Below are positions 18,978 to 27,240 of a stretch of DNA of 64,000 nt, piece by piece (position 1 is the stretch's first letter; every line of letters starts with the position of its first letter). Under the pieces are notes generated by a model that saw only the letters and a program-made list of their open reading frames with translations, was not told the origin of the DNA and ran no database searches. The DNA lies in contig CANPVZ010000003.1 of assembly GCA_947581855.1 (NCBI GenBank), positions 1-64,000 of the forward strand. The letters are read 5' to 3'. Origin of the DNA: an uncultured Phocaeicola sp. Lineage in GTDB: Bacteria; Bacteroidota; Bacteroidia; Bacteroidales; Bacteroidaceae. The position numbers were made by a program, and so were the translations under genes.

Positions 18978-19157
18978 ATGGATAAACAAATAATGAAAAA
19001 TCAAAAGCTGAAAAAAGTAAAGTTTACTCTTCGGGAGAATGGAAACCCGGATGAAAATCGTATTTTTGCCGAGAGAGAATCTTTCTTTAGAAACCGGATT
19101 CTGCATATCGGGATTGGGCACGTAGGAGACCGGTTTGTCGAAGGAACCATTAAATGA
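18978..19157 (+). CDS. Small basic protein upstream of rnhB
   Basis: A 59-codon ORF starting MDKQIMKNQKLKKVKFTLRE and ending RILHIGIGHVGDRFVEGTIK. It has balanced amino-acid use, no low complexity, and stops 6 bp before the rnhB ATG, as expected for an operon partner. I do not recognise the family. The mixed charged/hydrophobic pattern suggests a small folded protein rather than chance translation. Confidence 0.5.
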   Translation: MDKQIMKNQKLKKVKFTLRENGNPDENRIFAERESFFRNRILHIGIGHVGDRFVEGTIK

Positions 19158-19163
19158 AGTATT

Positions 19164-19766
19164 ATGCTATTACCTTATTTACATGAGGATTTGATAGAAG
19201 CCGGTTGTGATGAGGCCGGCCGCGGTTGTCTGGCAGGTTCTGTCTATGCAGCCGCCGTCGTTCTACCAAAAGACTTTAGAAACGAAATGTTGAATGATTC
19301 CAAGCAGTTGACCGAAAGACAGCGTTATGCTTTGCGCGAGGTGATAGAGCGCGAAGCGTTGGCTTGGGCGGTAGGGATTGTCACTCCCGAGGAAATTGAT
19401 GAAATAAATATCTTGAGGGCCTCTTTTTTAGCTATGCATCGGGCAGTTGATGGGTTGAAGATTCGTCCGCAACATTTGCTTATCGATGGAAACCGCTTTA
19501 CGAAGTATGCCGATATTCCTCATACTACCGTAGTAAAAGGCGATGGCAAATATCTTTCCATTGCTGCCGCATCCATCTTGGCCAAAACCTATCGGGACGA
19601 TTATATGAACCGTTTGCACGAAGAATACCCTTATTACGACTGGAGCCATAACAAAGGCTACCCCACTAAAAAGCATAGGGAGGCCATTCGTAAATACGGT
19701 ACAACATCCTATCATCGTATGACCTTCAATCTGCTGGGTGATGCTCAACTGGAACTCTTTCAATAA
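19164..19766 (+). CDS. rnhB: Ribonuclease HII
   Basis: 200 residues. The RNase HII active-site signature [11 protein letters not shown] at 15-25 carries the first catalytic Asp-Glu pair. Further acidic residues are in HLLIDG and [24 protein letters not shown], and the family tail [14 protein letters not shown] follows. It nicks RNA-DNA hybrids 5' of embedded ribonucleotides, working in the cytosol during replication repair. Probably cotranscribed with the preceding 59-codon ORF. Confidence 0.96.
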   Translation: MLLPYLHEDLIEAGCDEAGRGCLAGSVYAAAVVLPKDFRNEMLNDSKQLTERQRYALREVIEREALAWAVGIVTPEEIDEINILRASFLAMHRAVDGLKIRPQHLLIDGNRFTKYADIPHTTVVKGDGKYLSIAAASILAKTYRDDYMNRLHEEYPYYDWSHNKGYPTKKHREAIRKYGTTSYHRMTFNLLGDAQLELFQ

Positions 19767-19789
19767 AATGCGAACCTTAGTCGAATGAT

Positions 19790-19945
19790 GCGGATTTCAA
19801 CAGATAGCGCACCCTTAAGGCAGATGGGTCGGCGTAATGTAACCCCAACTGGTATAAGGGGGGATTGCAATCTTACCGGTAGCCCGTTGGCAGGCTCGCA
19901 GCTTCTTCACTTCCAGCAAAGTGAAATAATCAAAACTTGAACAAA
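19790..19945 (-). other. Coding-like fragment in the rnhB/WYL intergenic gap
   Basis: The 220-bp gap between rnhB and the WYL regulator is richer in G+C than other gaps. On the minus strand it holds two overlapping stretches that read like protein: one frame ends EVKKLRACQRATGKIAIPPY-TSWGYITPTHLP-stop; another gives QLGLHYADPSALRVRYLLK. Neither has a convincing start. It may be a dispersed Bacteroidales intergenic element or a gene remnant; I cannot decide from the sequence. Confidence 0.25.
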
Positions 19946-19986
19946 GCCTAGATAGAGAAAAATAAAAACTTTAAATTAGATAAAGA

Positions 19987-20895
19987 GTGGATTTACAAAA
20001 GTTTGAGCGGCAACTCCGCCTCATGATGTTGCTTACGCAAAACACCCGTTATACGGTACAGGATTTGGCGGAACAGTTGGAAATGACTACACGCAGCATT
20101 TACCGTTATCTGGATGCTTTCAAGATGGCGGGCTTTGTAGTAGAGAAGAAAGGCAACTGTTATCGGCTGGATAAGTCATCGCCTTATTTTAAGAATATTT
20201 CCGAATTGATACACTTTACCGAGGAAGAAGCCCTCTTACTGAAACAGGCGGTGGAGAGTCTCGACGGAACCAGCGTTATCAAGCAAAATCTGAAGAAAAA
20301 ACTTTATCATGTTTACGATTACGATATTCTTTCGAAGATTGTGGTGCAGAGCGGTATCGGACAAAATGTGCATAGCCTGTACGAAGCCATCAAAACCCGT
20401 CGGCAGGTAGTGCTTAAAGGATATCGTTCGGCGCATAGCCAGCAGGTTTCCGACCGAGCGGTGGAACCGTTCGCTTTTACCGCAAACAACTCCGAAGTGT
20501 GGTGTTACGAACTGAAGAGCGGACAGAATAAACTTTTCAAGCTTTCGCGCATACAGTCGGTAGCTGTATTGGATACCACTTGGATTTATTCCGACAAGCA
20601 TGCCCAGATATGGACGGATGTGTTTCATATAAGCAGCGACAAGCGTTTACCGGTTACCCTGCGGTTAGGCATGGTGGCGGCAAGTCTCTTGTTGGAAGAG
20701 TTTCCTTTGGCCGAATCCGATTTGACGCAAGAAGATGAGAACCATTGGCTTCTGCAGACTGAAGTCTGTCGTTACGAAGGAGTGGGAAGATTTGTTTTAG
20801 GACTTTTCGAAGACATTGAGGTGCTAGGGTCACCTGAATTCATTCAATATTTGCAAGATAAAGCTAAAGATTTAACACTAAAAATAGGTTTGTGA
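19987..20895 (+). CDS. HTH/WYL-domain transcriptional regulator
   Basis: 302 residues, GTG start. An N-terminal winged HTH (about 5-60; RYTVQDLAEQLEMTTRSIYR) is followed by a central WYL domain (about 140-215), in which VVLKGYRSA and AVEPFAFTANNSEVWCYELK are the recognisable strands, and a C-terminal WCX-like segment. WYL domains bind nucleic acid or small ligands and couple this to DNA binding, often in DNA-damage or phage-defence regulation; the target here is unknown. An inverted repeat TTGTGAC-N7-GTCACAA (20890-20910) spans its stop codon. Confidence 0.9.
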   Translation: MDLQKFERQLRLMMLLTQNTRYTVQDLAEQLEMTTRSIYRYLDAFKMAGFVVEKKGNCYRLDKSSPYFKNISELIHFTEEEALLLKQAVESLDGTSVIKQNLKKKLYHVYDYDILSKIVVQSGIGQNVHSLYEAIKTRRQVVLKGYRSAHSQQVSDRAVEPFAFTANNSEVWCYELKSGQNKLFKLSRIQSVAVLDTTWIYSDKHAQIWTDVFHISSDKRLPVTLRLGMVAASLLLEEFPLAESDLTQEDENHWLLQTEVCRYEGVGRFVLGLFEDIEVLGSPEFIQYLQDKAKDLTLKIGL

Positions 20896-20910
20896 CGTAT
20901 TCTGTCACAA
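20890..20910. repeat. Inverted repeat TTGTGAC-N7-GTCACAA
   Basis: Perfect 7-bp arms, 7-bp spacer, spanning the stop codon of the WYL regulator and lying 43 bp upstream of the next ATG. It could be an operator or a small hairpin. It contains TCTGTCACA, which recurs at 15466-15475, 15542-15551 (reverse) and 57277-57286. Confidence 0.5.
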
Positions 20911-20953
20911 CGGAGATATTTCTTTGCGTCATAAACTTAAATAAATATCTATT

Positions 20954-21217
20954 ATGAAAAAAGAAATATCCCTCCGTCATTCCCGTACAGACAATGCCAA
21001 GAGTATATTAATGAACCATGCAGAACGTATTGCCGGATTCCTCTCCGTACTGGTTGAAGAAGAAATCTCTCCCCTGCAAGTCCTGTATATTCTTCAAGCC
21101 GTCCTTTCTTTCATCGTGTTGGTGTTTTCCGTGTGCGTACCGTTGTTATTGCGTCTGTTGATGCTTGCCTGGTTCATTTTTTCGTTGCGGCAGTGCAAAC
21201 GGGCGGGATTGGGCTGA
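20954..21217 (+). CDS. Small membrane protein, unknown function
   Basis: 87 residues. A soluble N-terminal half (about 1-45, ending in EEEISPLQVLY) is followed by one or two hydrophobic helices (about 45-80) and a short basic tail RQCKRAGLG. The layout suggests an inner-membrane protein with a cytoplasmic head. I recognise this general type from Bacteroidales genomes but know no function. It starts 58 bp after the WYL regulator, in the same direction, and may be its target or operon partner. Confidence 0.65.
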   Translation: MKKEISLRHSRTDNAKSILMNHAERIAGFLSVLVEEEISPLQVLYILQAVLSFIVLVFSVCVPLLLRLLMLAWFIFSLRQCKRAGLG

Positions 21218-21265
21218 TGGTTTGTCCGGATGGTAGAGAATACTAAGTTTATCAGATTTCTTGCC

Positions 21266-21901
21266 CTATTCCGTAAGGTTTCCTTGGTTCTCCTCATCCG
21301 TTTCTGGGATACCGGCATATGCCTTATGCAGAAAATAGAAAGAAGAATTCCTGGGTCCGGGGTGGGTTAGGATACCCTCCTCTACAAATTGTTTCAGTTT
21401 CCTGTTTGCCGTAATGTAAGAGAGTCCGCAACTTGCCGCTAGCTTTTTGCGAGTGATATACGGGTTGTTTTTAAAATGCTCTTTCAGAAAAGTCAGGAGG
21501 TCTGCGTCGCTCACCGGCCGAGTGTGCTTAACGTGCGTGCGTTCGAACTTTGTAATACACATAGCCTGGTCGCATTCTTTGTCGGTTCGTAAATTGATAC
21601 CTTTGTACCGGATGGATTCCGCACGGAGAACTTTCGGGTTATCTACTTTCTCTGATGTGGCGGATAGGCTGAGGTAGCCGATACCGTTCAGGTGAATCCG
21701 TTTCCCTTCTTTCAAGGCTTCCCTGATTATTTCCGCTATGTTGGTCCATGCAGCCAGGATGGTTGCGCGCGGCATCCGGTTATAGTAAGCTGCTTGTCGT
21801 GCAATCTTGTCGATATCCATTTCCCCTTCATGCACAATTCGTGCCGTATACTGCGGTTTCTCTTCCTTTCCCGGTACGATAAAGAAATCATATTTAGCCA
21901 T
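21266..21901 (-). CDS. HU-like DNA-binding protein with C-terminal winged helix
   Basis: 211 residues. The N-terminal 120 residues have the HU/IHF-like fold of the Bacteroidales HU-HIG group: Y-D-F-F start, alpha-helical pair around DIDKIARQAAYYNRMP and AAWTNIAEIIREAL, and the beta-arm region GIGYLSLSATSEKVDNP. The C-terminal part (about 135-195; SDADLLTFLKEH, ITRKKLAASCGLSYITANRK) looks like a winged helix-turn-helix. It probably bends and silences or activates DNA as a nucleoid-type regulator. Three 22-bp-spaced ATAAAACTA boxes overlap and precede its start, suggesting autoregulation. Confidence 0.85.
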   Translation of the reverse strand: MAKYDFFIVPGKEEKPQYTARIVHEGEMDIDKIARQAAYYNRMPRATILAAWTNIAEIIREALKEGKRIHLNGIGYLSLSATSEKVDNPKVLRAESIRYKGINLRTDKECDQAMCITKFERTHVKHTRPVSDADLLTFLKEHFKNNPYITRKKLAASCGLSYITANRKLKQFVEEGILTHPGPRNSSFYFLHKAYAGIPETDEENQGNLTE

Positions 21902-21952
21902 AAAACTATTTTTAAGTGTCTATAAAACTACCCTTCGATAGTAATAAAACTA
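21900..21952. promoter_or_regulatory. Three ATAAAACTA boxes at 22-bp period
   Basis: ATAAAACTA at 21900-21908, 21922-21930 and 21944-21952, exactly 22 bp apart, so on the same DNA face at about two helical turns. The first overlaps the start codon of the HU-like gene. On the minus strand each reads TAGTTTTAT. Most likely a cooperative operator, possibly bound by the HU-like protein itself. Confidence 0.6.
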
Positions 21953-22189
21953 CCGGATAAGCCTTTGAATGATAAGCGTAACAGATATCGGATATGAATA
22001 TGTGTAATATCGGTTATATATATTACTGATATGGAACATATATGTATCTGGCATTTGTAACGTTTACTATCTCCGTGTAAAGATACTACTTTTATTTGAA
22101 ATGCAGGTTAGTTGTAAGCTGATTACAGATTAATTTTGTACATACCCTAAGAAGACGCCTAAGTAGTATTAAATCCGATTCTTGTTTCT

Positions 22190-22678
22190 ATGACAGATAC
22201 TGTCAGGCATCGGATCTGGTTTGGCAATACTGTCGGTTACCTTGGCTGCTACCTTTCTTCCGGAGTGATGTTGCCTCCTTTGCAAGCTGCTATTGCCAGC
22301 AAGTCCGAGAAAGAGCCTGCGAATATATTGCTGAATTTTGTACAGACAGGCTTTACCTATCAAACGGATGACGAGCAGTTCGGATACGAAAAACCTTTCT
22401 TTGTGGATGAGCTGTTTTATTATCCGGCTTGCGATTGCGAAGACCGTTCGGTGCTGTTCAACTATTTGGTACGTACGCTTATCAGCTTGGATGTGGTGTT
22501 GCTGGACTATCCGAACCCTATTGCTACGGCAGTCTGTTTTAATGAAGACGTAAAAGGAGACTATGTAACATTGAACGGAAAACCATATATAATTTGCGAT
22601 CCGACATTTATCAATGCTTCCGTCGGTCAGTCTAGGCCGCAATATAAGAATGCGCAGGTGGAAGTTATTCGTTTTTAA
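22190..22678 (+). pseudogene. 5'-truncated transglutaminase-like gene remnant
   Basis: 162 codons open, preceded in frame by a stop at 22160. The body matches the C-terminal part of a longer Bacteroidales transglutaminase-like family: ILLNFVQTGFTYQTDDEQFG, CDCEDRSVLF (the catalytic Cys-containing motif) and YIICDPTFINASVG (the Asp motif). The segment that I remember as GHLATAVHF in relatives reads NPIATAVCF here, so the expected His residues are missing. The N-terminal domains of the family are absent, and the first residues (MTDTVRHRIWFGN) look unrelated. Probably a dead fragment. Confidence 0.55.
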
Positions 22679-22711
22679 TTGTATAAATTGGCATTTGTTA
22701 GTAAAATTGTT

Positions 22712-22719
22712 TATATTTG
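22712..22719 (+). promoter_or_regulatory. Promoter -7 box of the 22911 lipoprotein gene
   Basis: TATATTTG matches TAnnTTTG; a TTG lies 21 bp upstream. It predicts an unusually long leader of about 185 nt, in which I see no recognised riboswitch. Confidence 0.4.
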
Positions 22720-22910
22720 TAAAGTGTAAGAAACAAGAGCTTTTAGGTAGCCGATAGTGTAATATTGAATTAATGCGGGGTGATTGTGGATAGAAGTTGA
22801 GTATTTTGCCCGGCAATTGATAATTAAGTCGTTTCTCGTTTTATGACCCTTAATTAAAAAGTAAGGCTGTTTGTAATGAGTTGTTAATGTAAAACTTAAT
22901 ATCTAATGTT

Positions 22911-23732
22911 ATGAAAAAGACATCGAAACTTTTGCTAGGCTCTATAATGGGGCTTTGTTTAGCGGCATTTTCATCGTGCGGAAACGGCGAATTATCTAAA
23001 GGGGAAGCTGAAGATGCATTGGAAGATCAGTTAGTTATGTTTCAAGACAGTAGCCAGGTAGTATCGTTGGCTACAGGTTATTACGAAGAGAATGATGAAG
23101 ACAGGCGTTTTGCTTTGAAGAAACTGGCGGCGGCAGGAATGGTTACCTATAAAGTAGATTTGATTATCGAATCGCGACAAAGTTGGTACTCAGTCCGTAA
23201 ATATCCTCATTATTTTGTAACGGTAGCTTTAACCGAGGCGGGTAAAAAGTTTGTGGTGAATGAACCTGTTACGGAAATAAAAGATAAAGACATGGAAAAT
23301 AGGGAAAAGGAAAAAGTTTATCCCGAAGACAGTGTAATTCCGGGCGATGATTTGAACAGCATTTTGCCTCCGCAGGAATCTTCTTCCGAAGAAATAACCG
23401 GAAACTTTAATGAATCCGATGTGAATGCTGTTTCGCGTACAAGATCGGCATCTCCTTCGGAACTCAGCGAATATGACAAAGCGAAAGCAAGGGTTTCTAT
23501 CCGCGAGTATAACTTGCTCTCTCATTTTAATGTGATTGTGAAGATACAGAAAATTTATTGTCCTGAGGAAATGTTGAAAAAAGGGGAAGCGGCTTGCGTT
23601 TTCATTTATAAATATAAAGATGTGACTCCTTTTGGCCGTATTCTAAACGGTGTGCAGGAGGGAGATCGTTTCAAGAAAACGGCCACGTTCACGAAATTTA
23701 TTGGAGCGGGTTGGGAAGTTGCGAATTCATGA
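22911..23732 (+). CDS. Lipoprotein of unknown function
   Basis: 273 residues. The signal peptide MKKTSKLLLGSIMGLCLAAF ends in a lipobox with lipidated Cys23 (SSC-GNG). The mature protein has an N-terminal alpha/beta part (about 30-120), an acidic, Ser-rich linker (about 120-185), and a C-terminal beta-rich part (about 190-273). No domain recognised. Retained in the inner or exported to the outer membrane. It is monocistronic, bounded by its own promoter and the strong terminator at 23754-23791. Confidence 0.7.
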   Translation: MKKTSKLLLGSIMGLCLAAFSSCGNGELSKGEAEDALEDQLVMFQDSSQVVSLATGYYEENDEDRRFALKKLAAAGMVTYKVDLIIESRQSWYSVRKYPHYFVTVALTEAGKKFVVNEPVTEIKDKDMENREKEKVYPEDSVIPGDDLNSILPPQESSSEEITGNFNESDVNAVSRTRSASPSELSEYDKAKARVSIREYNLLSHFNVIVKIQKIYCPEEMLKKGEAACVFIYKYKDVTPFGRILNGVQEGDRFKKTATFTKFIGAGWEVANS

Positions 23733-23753
23733 TAGTACGAAAACCCATAACAG

Positions 23754-23791
23754 AAAAGGGACGGCTCGAATTGTCCGAAGCCGTCCCTTTT
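23754..23791. terminator. Intrinsic terminator
   Basis: A perfect 13-bp stem, AAAAGGGACGGCT with AGCCGTCCCTTTT, with a 12-nt loop and a T-rich 3' side. It ends the lipoprotein gene at 23732 and is symmetrical enough to work on both strands. Confidence 0.85.
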
Positions 23792-23944
23792 AGTTTCTTT
23801 TTGTTAGTCCCTGTTGAATGGATGAATAGGTGACTGTAAAGTAAATTGATTGGAAGACTATTCGGATTCCTTTTCCATCCTCCTTCTTTTCTCTTTGTCT
23901 TATTTCTTTTTCTGCAATGTAATGTGTTGGTAATCAATATGAAC

Positions 23945-23953
23945 GGGGGGGGG
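23945..23953 (+). repeat. Homopolymeric G9 tract upstream of sensor kinase 1
   Basis: Nine G residues followed by TAAATTT, ending 55 bp before the -7 box TATATTTG (24009-24016). A G10 tract occupies the matching place in front of the second kinase. Tracts of this length are prone to slipped-strand length change. Confidence 0.7.
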
Positions 23954-24008
23954 TAAATTTGAATATATTTTTCTATATTGTAGATAGTGAGTGAATCATA
24001 TTTATTAC

Positions 24009-24016
24009 TATATTTG
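24009..24016 (+). promoter_or_regulatory. Promoter -7 box of sensor kinase 1
   Basis: TATATTTG, a match to TAnnTTTG, 23 bp before the ATG at 24040. No TTTG at -33, which hints at activator dependence. Confidence 0.5.
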
Positions 24017-24039
24017 CGTGCAATATACAAATTGGAACA

Positions 24040-27000
24040 ATGAAAAACACTGCTAAGATCCGTTTTATAATTGGTATTTTCTTTTCTTTTATCATCGTAT
24101 TTCCTCTGTTTGCTCAAACTAAAGATTATGTTTTGGTTTTAAATTCCATTCATGTGGAGGATACATGGTCGGACTATTTTAATCTGGAACTAAAGAAAAA
24201 CTTCAAGCAAAAAGATGTTCTGGATTTAAAAACCTATACGCTTTCTCTTCCACTTATAAAGGACGAAAGTGAAATAGAACAGATACATAAGAATATACTG
24301 GATAAATATAATGCAGTTCCTCCTGTTGCTGTAATTATTTTAGGGGATCCGGCTTGGATTGTTGTCACCCCTTTGTTCGAAAAAGAGTGGAAGGATATTC
24401 CGGTTATTCTTTGTTATTCCCGATCGAGAATTCCCCGTTCCGTACGTGTGTTGCTTGATAAAGAACCTCTTACCCCCGAAAATAGTATTGCCATAGACGA
24501 TTTCAATAAGAAGTATAATGTTACTGTGCTTGAAAATCCTTTCTATCTGGAGGAAACGGTGGATTTGATGCGGAAGCTACAACCGCAATTGCAGAAACTG
24601 GCGTTTGTTTCGGATGACCGTTATATAAGTGTTTATGTCCGTAAGGAACTTACGGAACTCATGGAGAGGCGATATCCGTACCTGAAACTAGAGTTCCTGA
24701 CGGGAAACGAACTAAACATAGAACAATTATTTGAAAAACTTGATTCGTATGGTCCTGAAGTGGGCATTCTTTTCTTTTCGTGGATTAAATCACCTCAGGA
24801 ATATAAAAACTTTTATTGGGCCCGGCATTTTAACCGTTGTCTTTCGGCTACGGTTCATTCTCCTATTTATACCGTAGATGATGTGAATCCGGAAAACGGT
24901 TCTTTTGTTGGCGGATATTATATCTCGGTGAAAGATTTTACGGAATCGTGTATGGCTGTTCTTGAACGAATATTAGCCGGGGAGAAAGCCTCTTCCATTC
25001 CCCGAAGTGCGGGAGGGAATCCGCGCGCTTATCTGAATTATATGGAACTGCAATGGTTTAATATAAATCCTTCCCTGTATCCTTCGGATGCCTATTATTA
25101 TAATCGTCCCAAAACATTTCTAGAGAGAAACAAAGCATTGGTGTATGCATGTGTGATTTTTCTATGTGTATGTCTTCTTTTAAAGTTTTGGTATGATTGG
25201 CGAAATAGGAAACGGAAATATTTGAACAGACGAATCATTAACGCCTTAAATTATCCGGTATATTGGGTGGATAAAAATGGAATAATTGAAAAAAGGTTGA
25301 ATAACCCTGGGCAGTCTTATATTGTTTTAAACACAAAAGTAGCTAAGAACTTTTCTGTTCGTCATGCGTTTATTAATAGTGAAGAGTATACGGAATATAT
25401 TCGTTTAGTTAATCTTGTAATACATACCAAGCAGACGCAAGAAACCGTTGTCTCTGTAAAGGATTATCGGGGAAATATCCGGTATCTATCCCTTCGCATA
25501 GTGTATTACAACTCATTTAAAACCTTGGTTTTTGTGTTGGATATATCTGAAAAAGAAAAAGAAAAACGTGAAAGTGAAGAATATCGTTTCTTTTTGGAAA
25601 CCATACTCGACAATCTTCCTATCCCGGCAGTTGTGAAAGATATGAAGGATGACGGACGTTTTATTATTTGGAATAAACAAGTTTCTGAGATTATAGGTAT
25701 TCAGGCTTCTGAAATAAAAGGAAAAACCTTGTCGGAGCTTCCCGAACATATGAAGAAAATAGTGGATTTTGGTACGGTGGAACCGTCTCTTCCGAAAAAT
25801 AAACCCGTGTCTTTCCTTAAAGAAATGGAATGTGCGGATGGAAGTAAAAAGGTAATGTCGATCTACGATATTTTAATATCTTATAAAGAAAGCAAATGCT
25901 GGTTAGTAGGTTCGGCTATCGATGTAACGGAATTGGAGATGCGTAAGAAAGAATTGGAAATGTTAAATCAGCAATATGATCTGATATTGAGGGCTATTGG
26001 GGCCATGCCGTGGACTTGGGATGTGAAGACGGGAATTTTGCAGTGCGACCGTACGTATGTGTCCCATAAATACGGCATTACTAAGAGTTTGATTGGAAAG
26101 ACCGAACAGGAACATTACGACCAGATAGCTCCGGAACATCGCGAACGAATCCGTACGGCATTTAATAAATTGTATACCGGTGAGTTGCAGATTTTCAACG
26201 AAGAGTATCCGGTGTATTATTCGGAGTATGGATCTTACTTGTGGGTGGAAAGTTTTGTAGTGGTAAGCCAAAAAGATGCTGCGGGCAGGCCGTTGATGTA
26301 TGTGGGTGCAACGACTGTAATCGATGAGCGGAAGAAATTAGAGACGGAACTTTTCCGTGCAAAGGAAAAAGCGGAGGAATCGAACAAGTTAAAATCTGCT
26401 TTCTTGGCTAATATGAGTCATGAAATCCGTACGCCTTTAAATGCTATTGTAGGCTTTTCCGCTTTATTGGCTGAGATGAATAAATCCTCGGAAAGCAGTC
26501 AGTATATTCAAATTATAGAAAATAACAACCGTGTTTTGTTGCAATTAATAAATGATGTGCTGGATCTCTCCAAAATAGAATCGGGCATGATGGAATTTGT
26601 ATATGGAAACGTGGATATAAACGCGTCTCTATCTTGTTTGGTCTCATCTTGGGTGATGAGGATGCCGGATGGAGTGCAAATACTCTTTGACCCCGCGCTT
26701 GAAGAGTGCCGTTTGAATACCGAAGAGAACCGTTTAATGCAGGTGATTAGTAATTATGTTTCGAATGCGGCGAAACATACCGAATCGGGAACCATTACAG
26801 TAGGATATTATCCTCCCCAAAACGGAAATATACGTTTCTTTGTCAAAGATACCGGTGTGGGAATTCCTTCCGATAAATTATCTATGGTTTTCGATCGGTT
26901 TGTAAAATTGGACAGCTTTAAACAGGGGATGGGATTAGGACTTTCCATTTGCCAGATGATTGCCGAATATATGAAAGGAAAAGTAGGCGTGGAGTCGGAA

Positions 27001-27054
27001 TTGGGAAAAGGATCGGAATTCTGGTTTGAGATTCCTTATCAACCAGCAATATGA
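24040..27054 (+). CDS. PAS-containing sensor histidine kinase with periplasmic ABC-SBP-like domain (paralogue 1)
   Basis: 1004 residues. A signal/anchor segment (about 8-26) is followed by a periplasmic region of about 330 residues resembling the ABC-type substrate-binding fold (YVLVLNSIHVEDTWSDYF, VAVIILGDPAW). Then come one membrane helix (about 366-388), two to three PAS-type domains (about 395-500, 520-650, 660-780), and a HisKA helix with phospho-acceptor His794 (ANMSHEIRTPLNAI). The HATPase domain has its N box around SNYVSNAAKH and G boxes DTGVGIP and GMGLGLS. No receiver domain is fused and no response regulator is encoded in the window. It senses an unknown periplasmic ligand. Tandem paralogue of the next gene. 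Confidence 0.9.
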   Translation: MKNTAKIRFIIGIFFSFIIVFPLFAQTKDYVLVLNSIHVEDTWSDYFNLELKKNFKQKDVLDLKTYTLSLPLIKDESEIEQIHKNILDKYNAVPPVAVIILGDPAWIVVTPLFEKEWKDIPVILCYSRSRIPRSVRVLLDKEPLTPENSIAIDDFNKKYNVTVLENPFYLEETVDLMRKLQPQLQKLAFVSDDRYISVYVRKELTELMERRYPYLKLEFLTGNELNIEQLFEKLDSYGPEVGILFFSWIKSPQEYKNFYWARHFNRCLSATVHSPIYTVDDVNPENGSFVGGYYISVKDFTESCMAVLERILAGEKASSIPRSAGGNPRAYLNYMELQWFNINPSLYPSDAYYYNRPKTFLERNKALVYACVIFLCVCLLLKFWYDWRNRKRKYLNRRIINALNYPVYWVDKNGIIEKRLNNPGQSYIVLNTKVAKNFSVRHAFINSEEYTEYIRLVNLVIHTKQTQETVVSVKDYRGNIRYLSLRIVYYNSFKTLVFVLDISEKEKEKRESEEYRFFLETILDNLPIPAVVKDMKDDGRFIIWNKQVSEIIGIQASEIKGKTLSELPEHMKKIVDFGTVEPSLPKNKPVSFLKEMECADGSKKVMSIYDILISYKESKCWLVGSAIDVTELEMRKKELEMLNQQYDLILRAIGAMPWTWDVKTGILQCDRTYVSHKYGITKSLIGKTEQEHYDQIAPEHRERIRTAFNKLYTGELQIFNEEYPVYYSEYGSYLWVESFVVVSQKDAAGRPLMYVGATTVIDERKKLETELFRAKEKAEESNKLKSAFLANMSHEIRTPLNAIVGFSALLAEMNKSSESSQYIQIIENNNRVLLQLINDVLDLSKIESGMMEFVYGNVDINASLSCLVSSWVMRMPDGVQILFDPALEECRLNTEENRLMQVISNYVSNAAKHTESGTITVGYYPPQNGNIRFFVKDTGVGIPSDKLSMVFDRFVKLDSFKQGMGLGLSICQMIAEYMKGKVGVESELGKGSEFWFEIPYQPAI

Positions 27055-27132
27055 GAATAGAACTCTGACAGAAAGTTTTTTGTCCTGTTTTTTATATATT
27101 TTGTAGGAGTATAACTAACTGAAATATAGTGC

Positions 27133-27142
27133 GGGGGGGGGG
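27133..27142 (+). repeat. Homopolymeric G10 tract upstream of sensor kinase 2
   Basis: Ten G residues followed by TAAAATTT, ending 57 bp before TATCTTTG (27200-27207). Position and flanks match the G9 tract at 23945-23953. Confidence 0.7.
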
Positions 27143-27199
27143 TAAAATTTAATAAGATCTTTTTGTGTACAGTTTAGTAGGTAATCTCGCTTATATTAT

Positions 27200-27207
27200 T
27201 ATCTTTG
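27200..27207 (+). promoter_or_regulatory. Promoter -7 box of sensor kinase 2
   Basis: TATCTTTG, a match to TAnnTTTG, 33 bp before the ATG at 27241. No TTTG at -33, as for paralogue 1. Confidence 0.5.
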
Positions 27208-27240
27208 CATTTGTTACGGAGCATTGATATAATTTAAACT

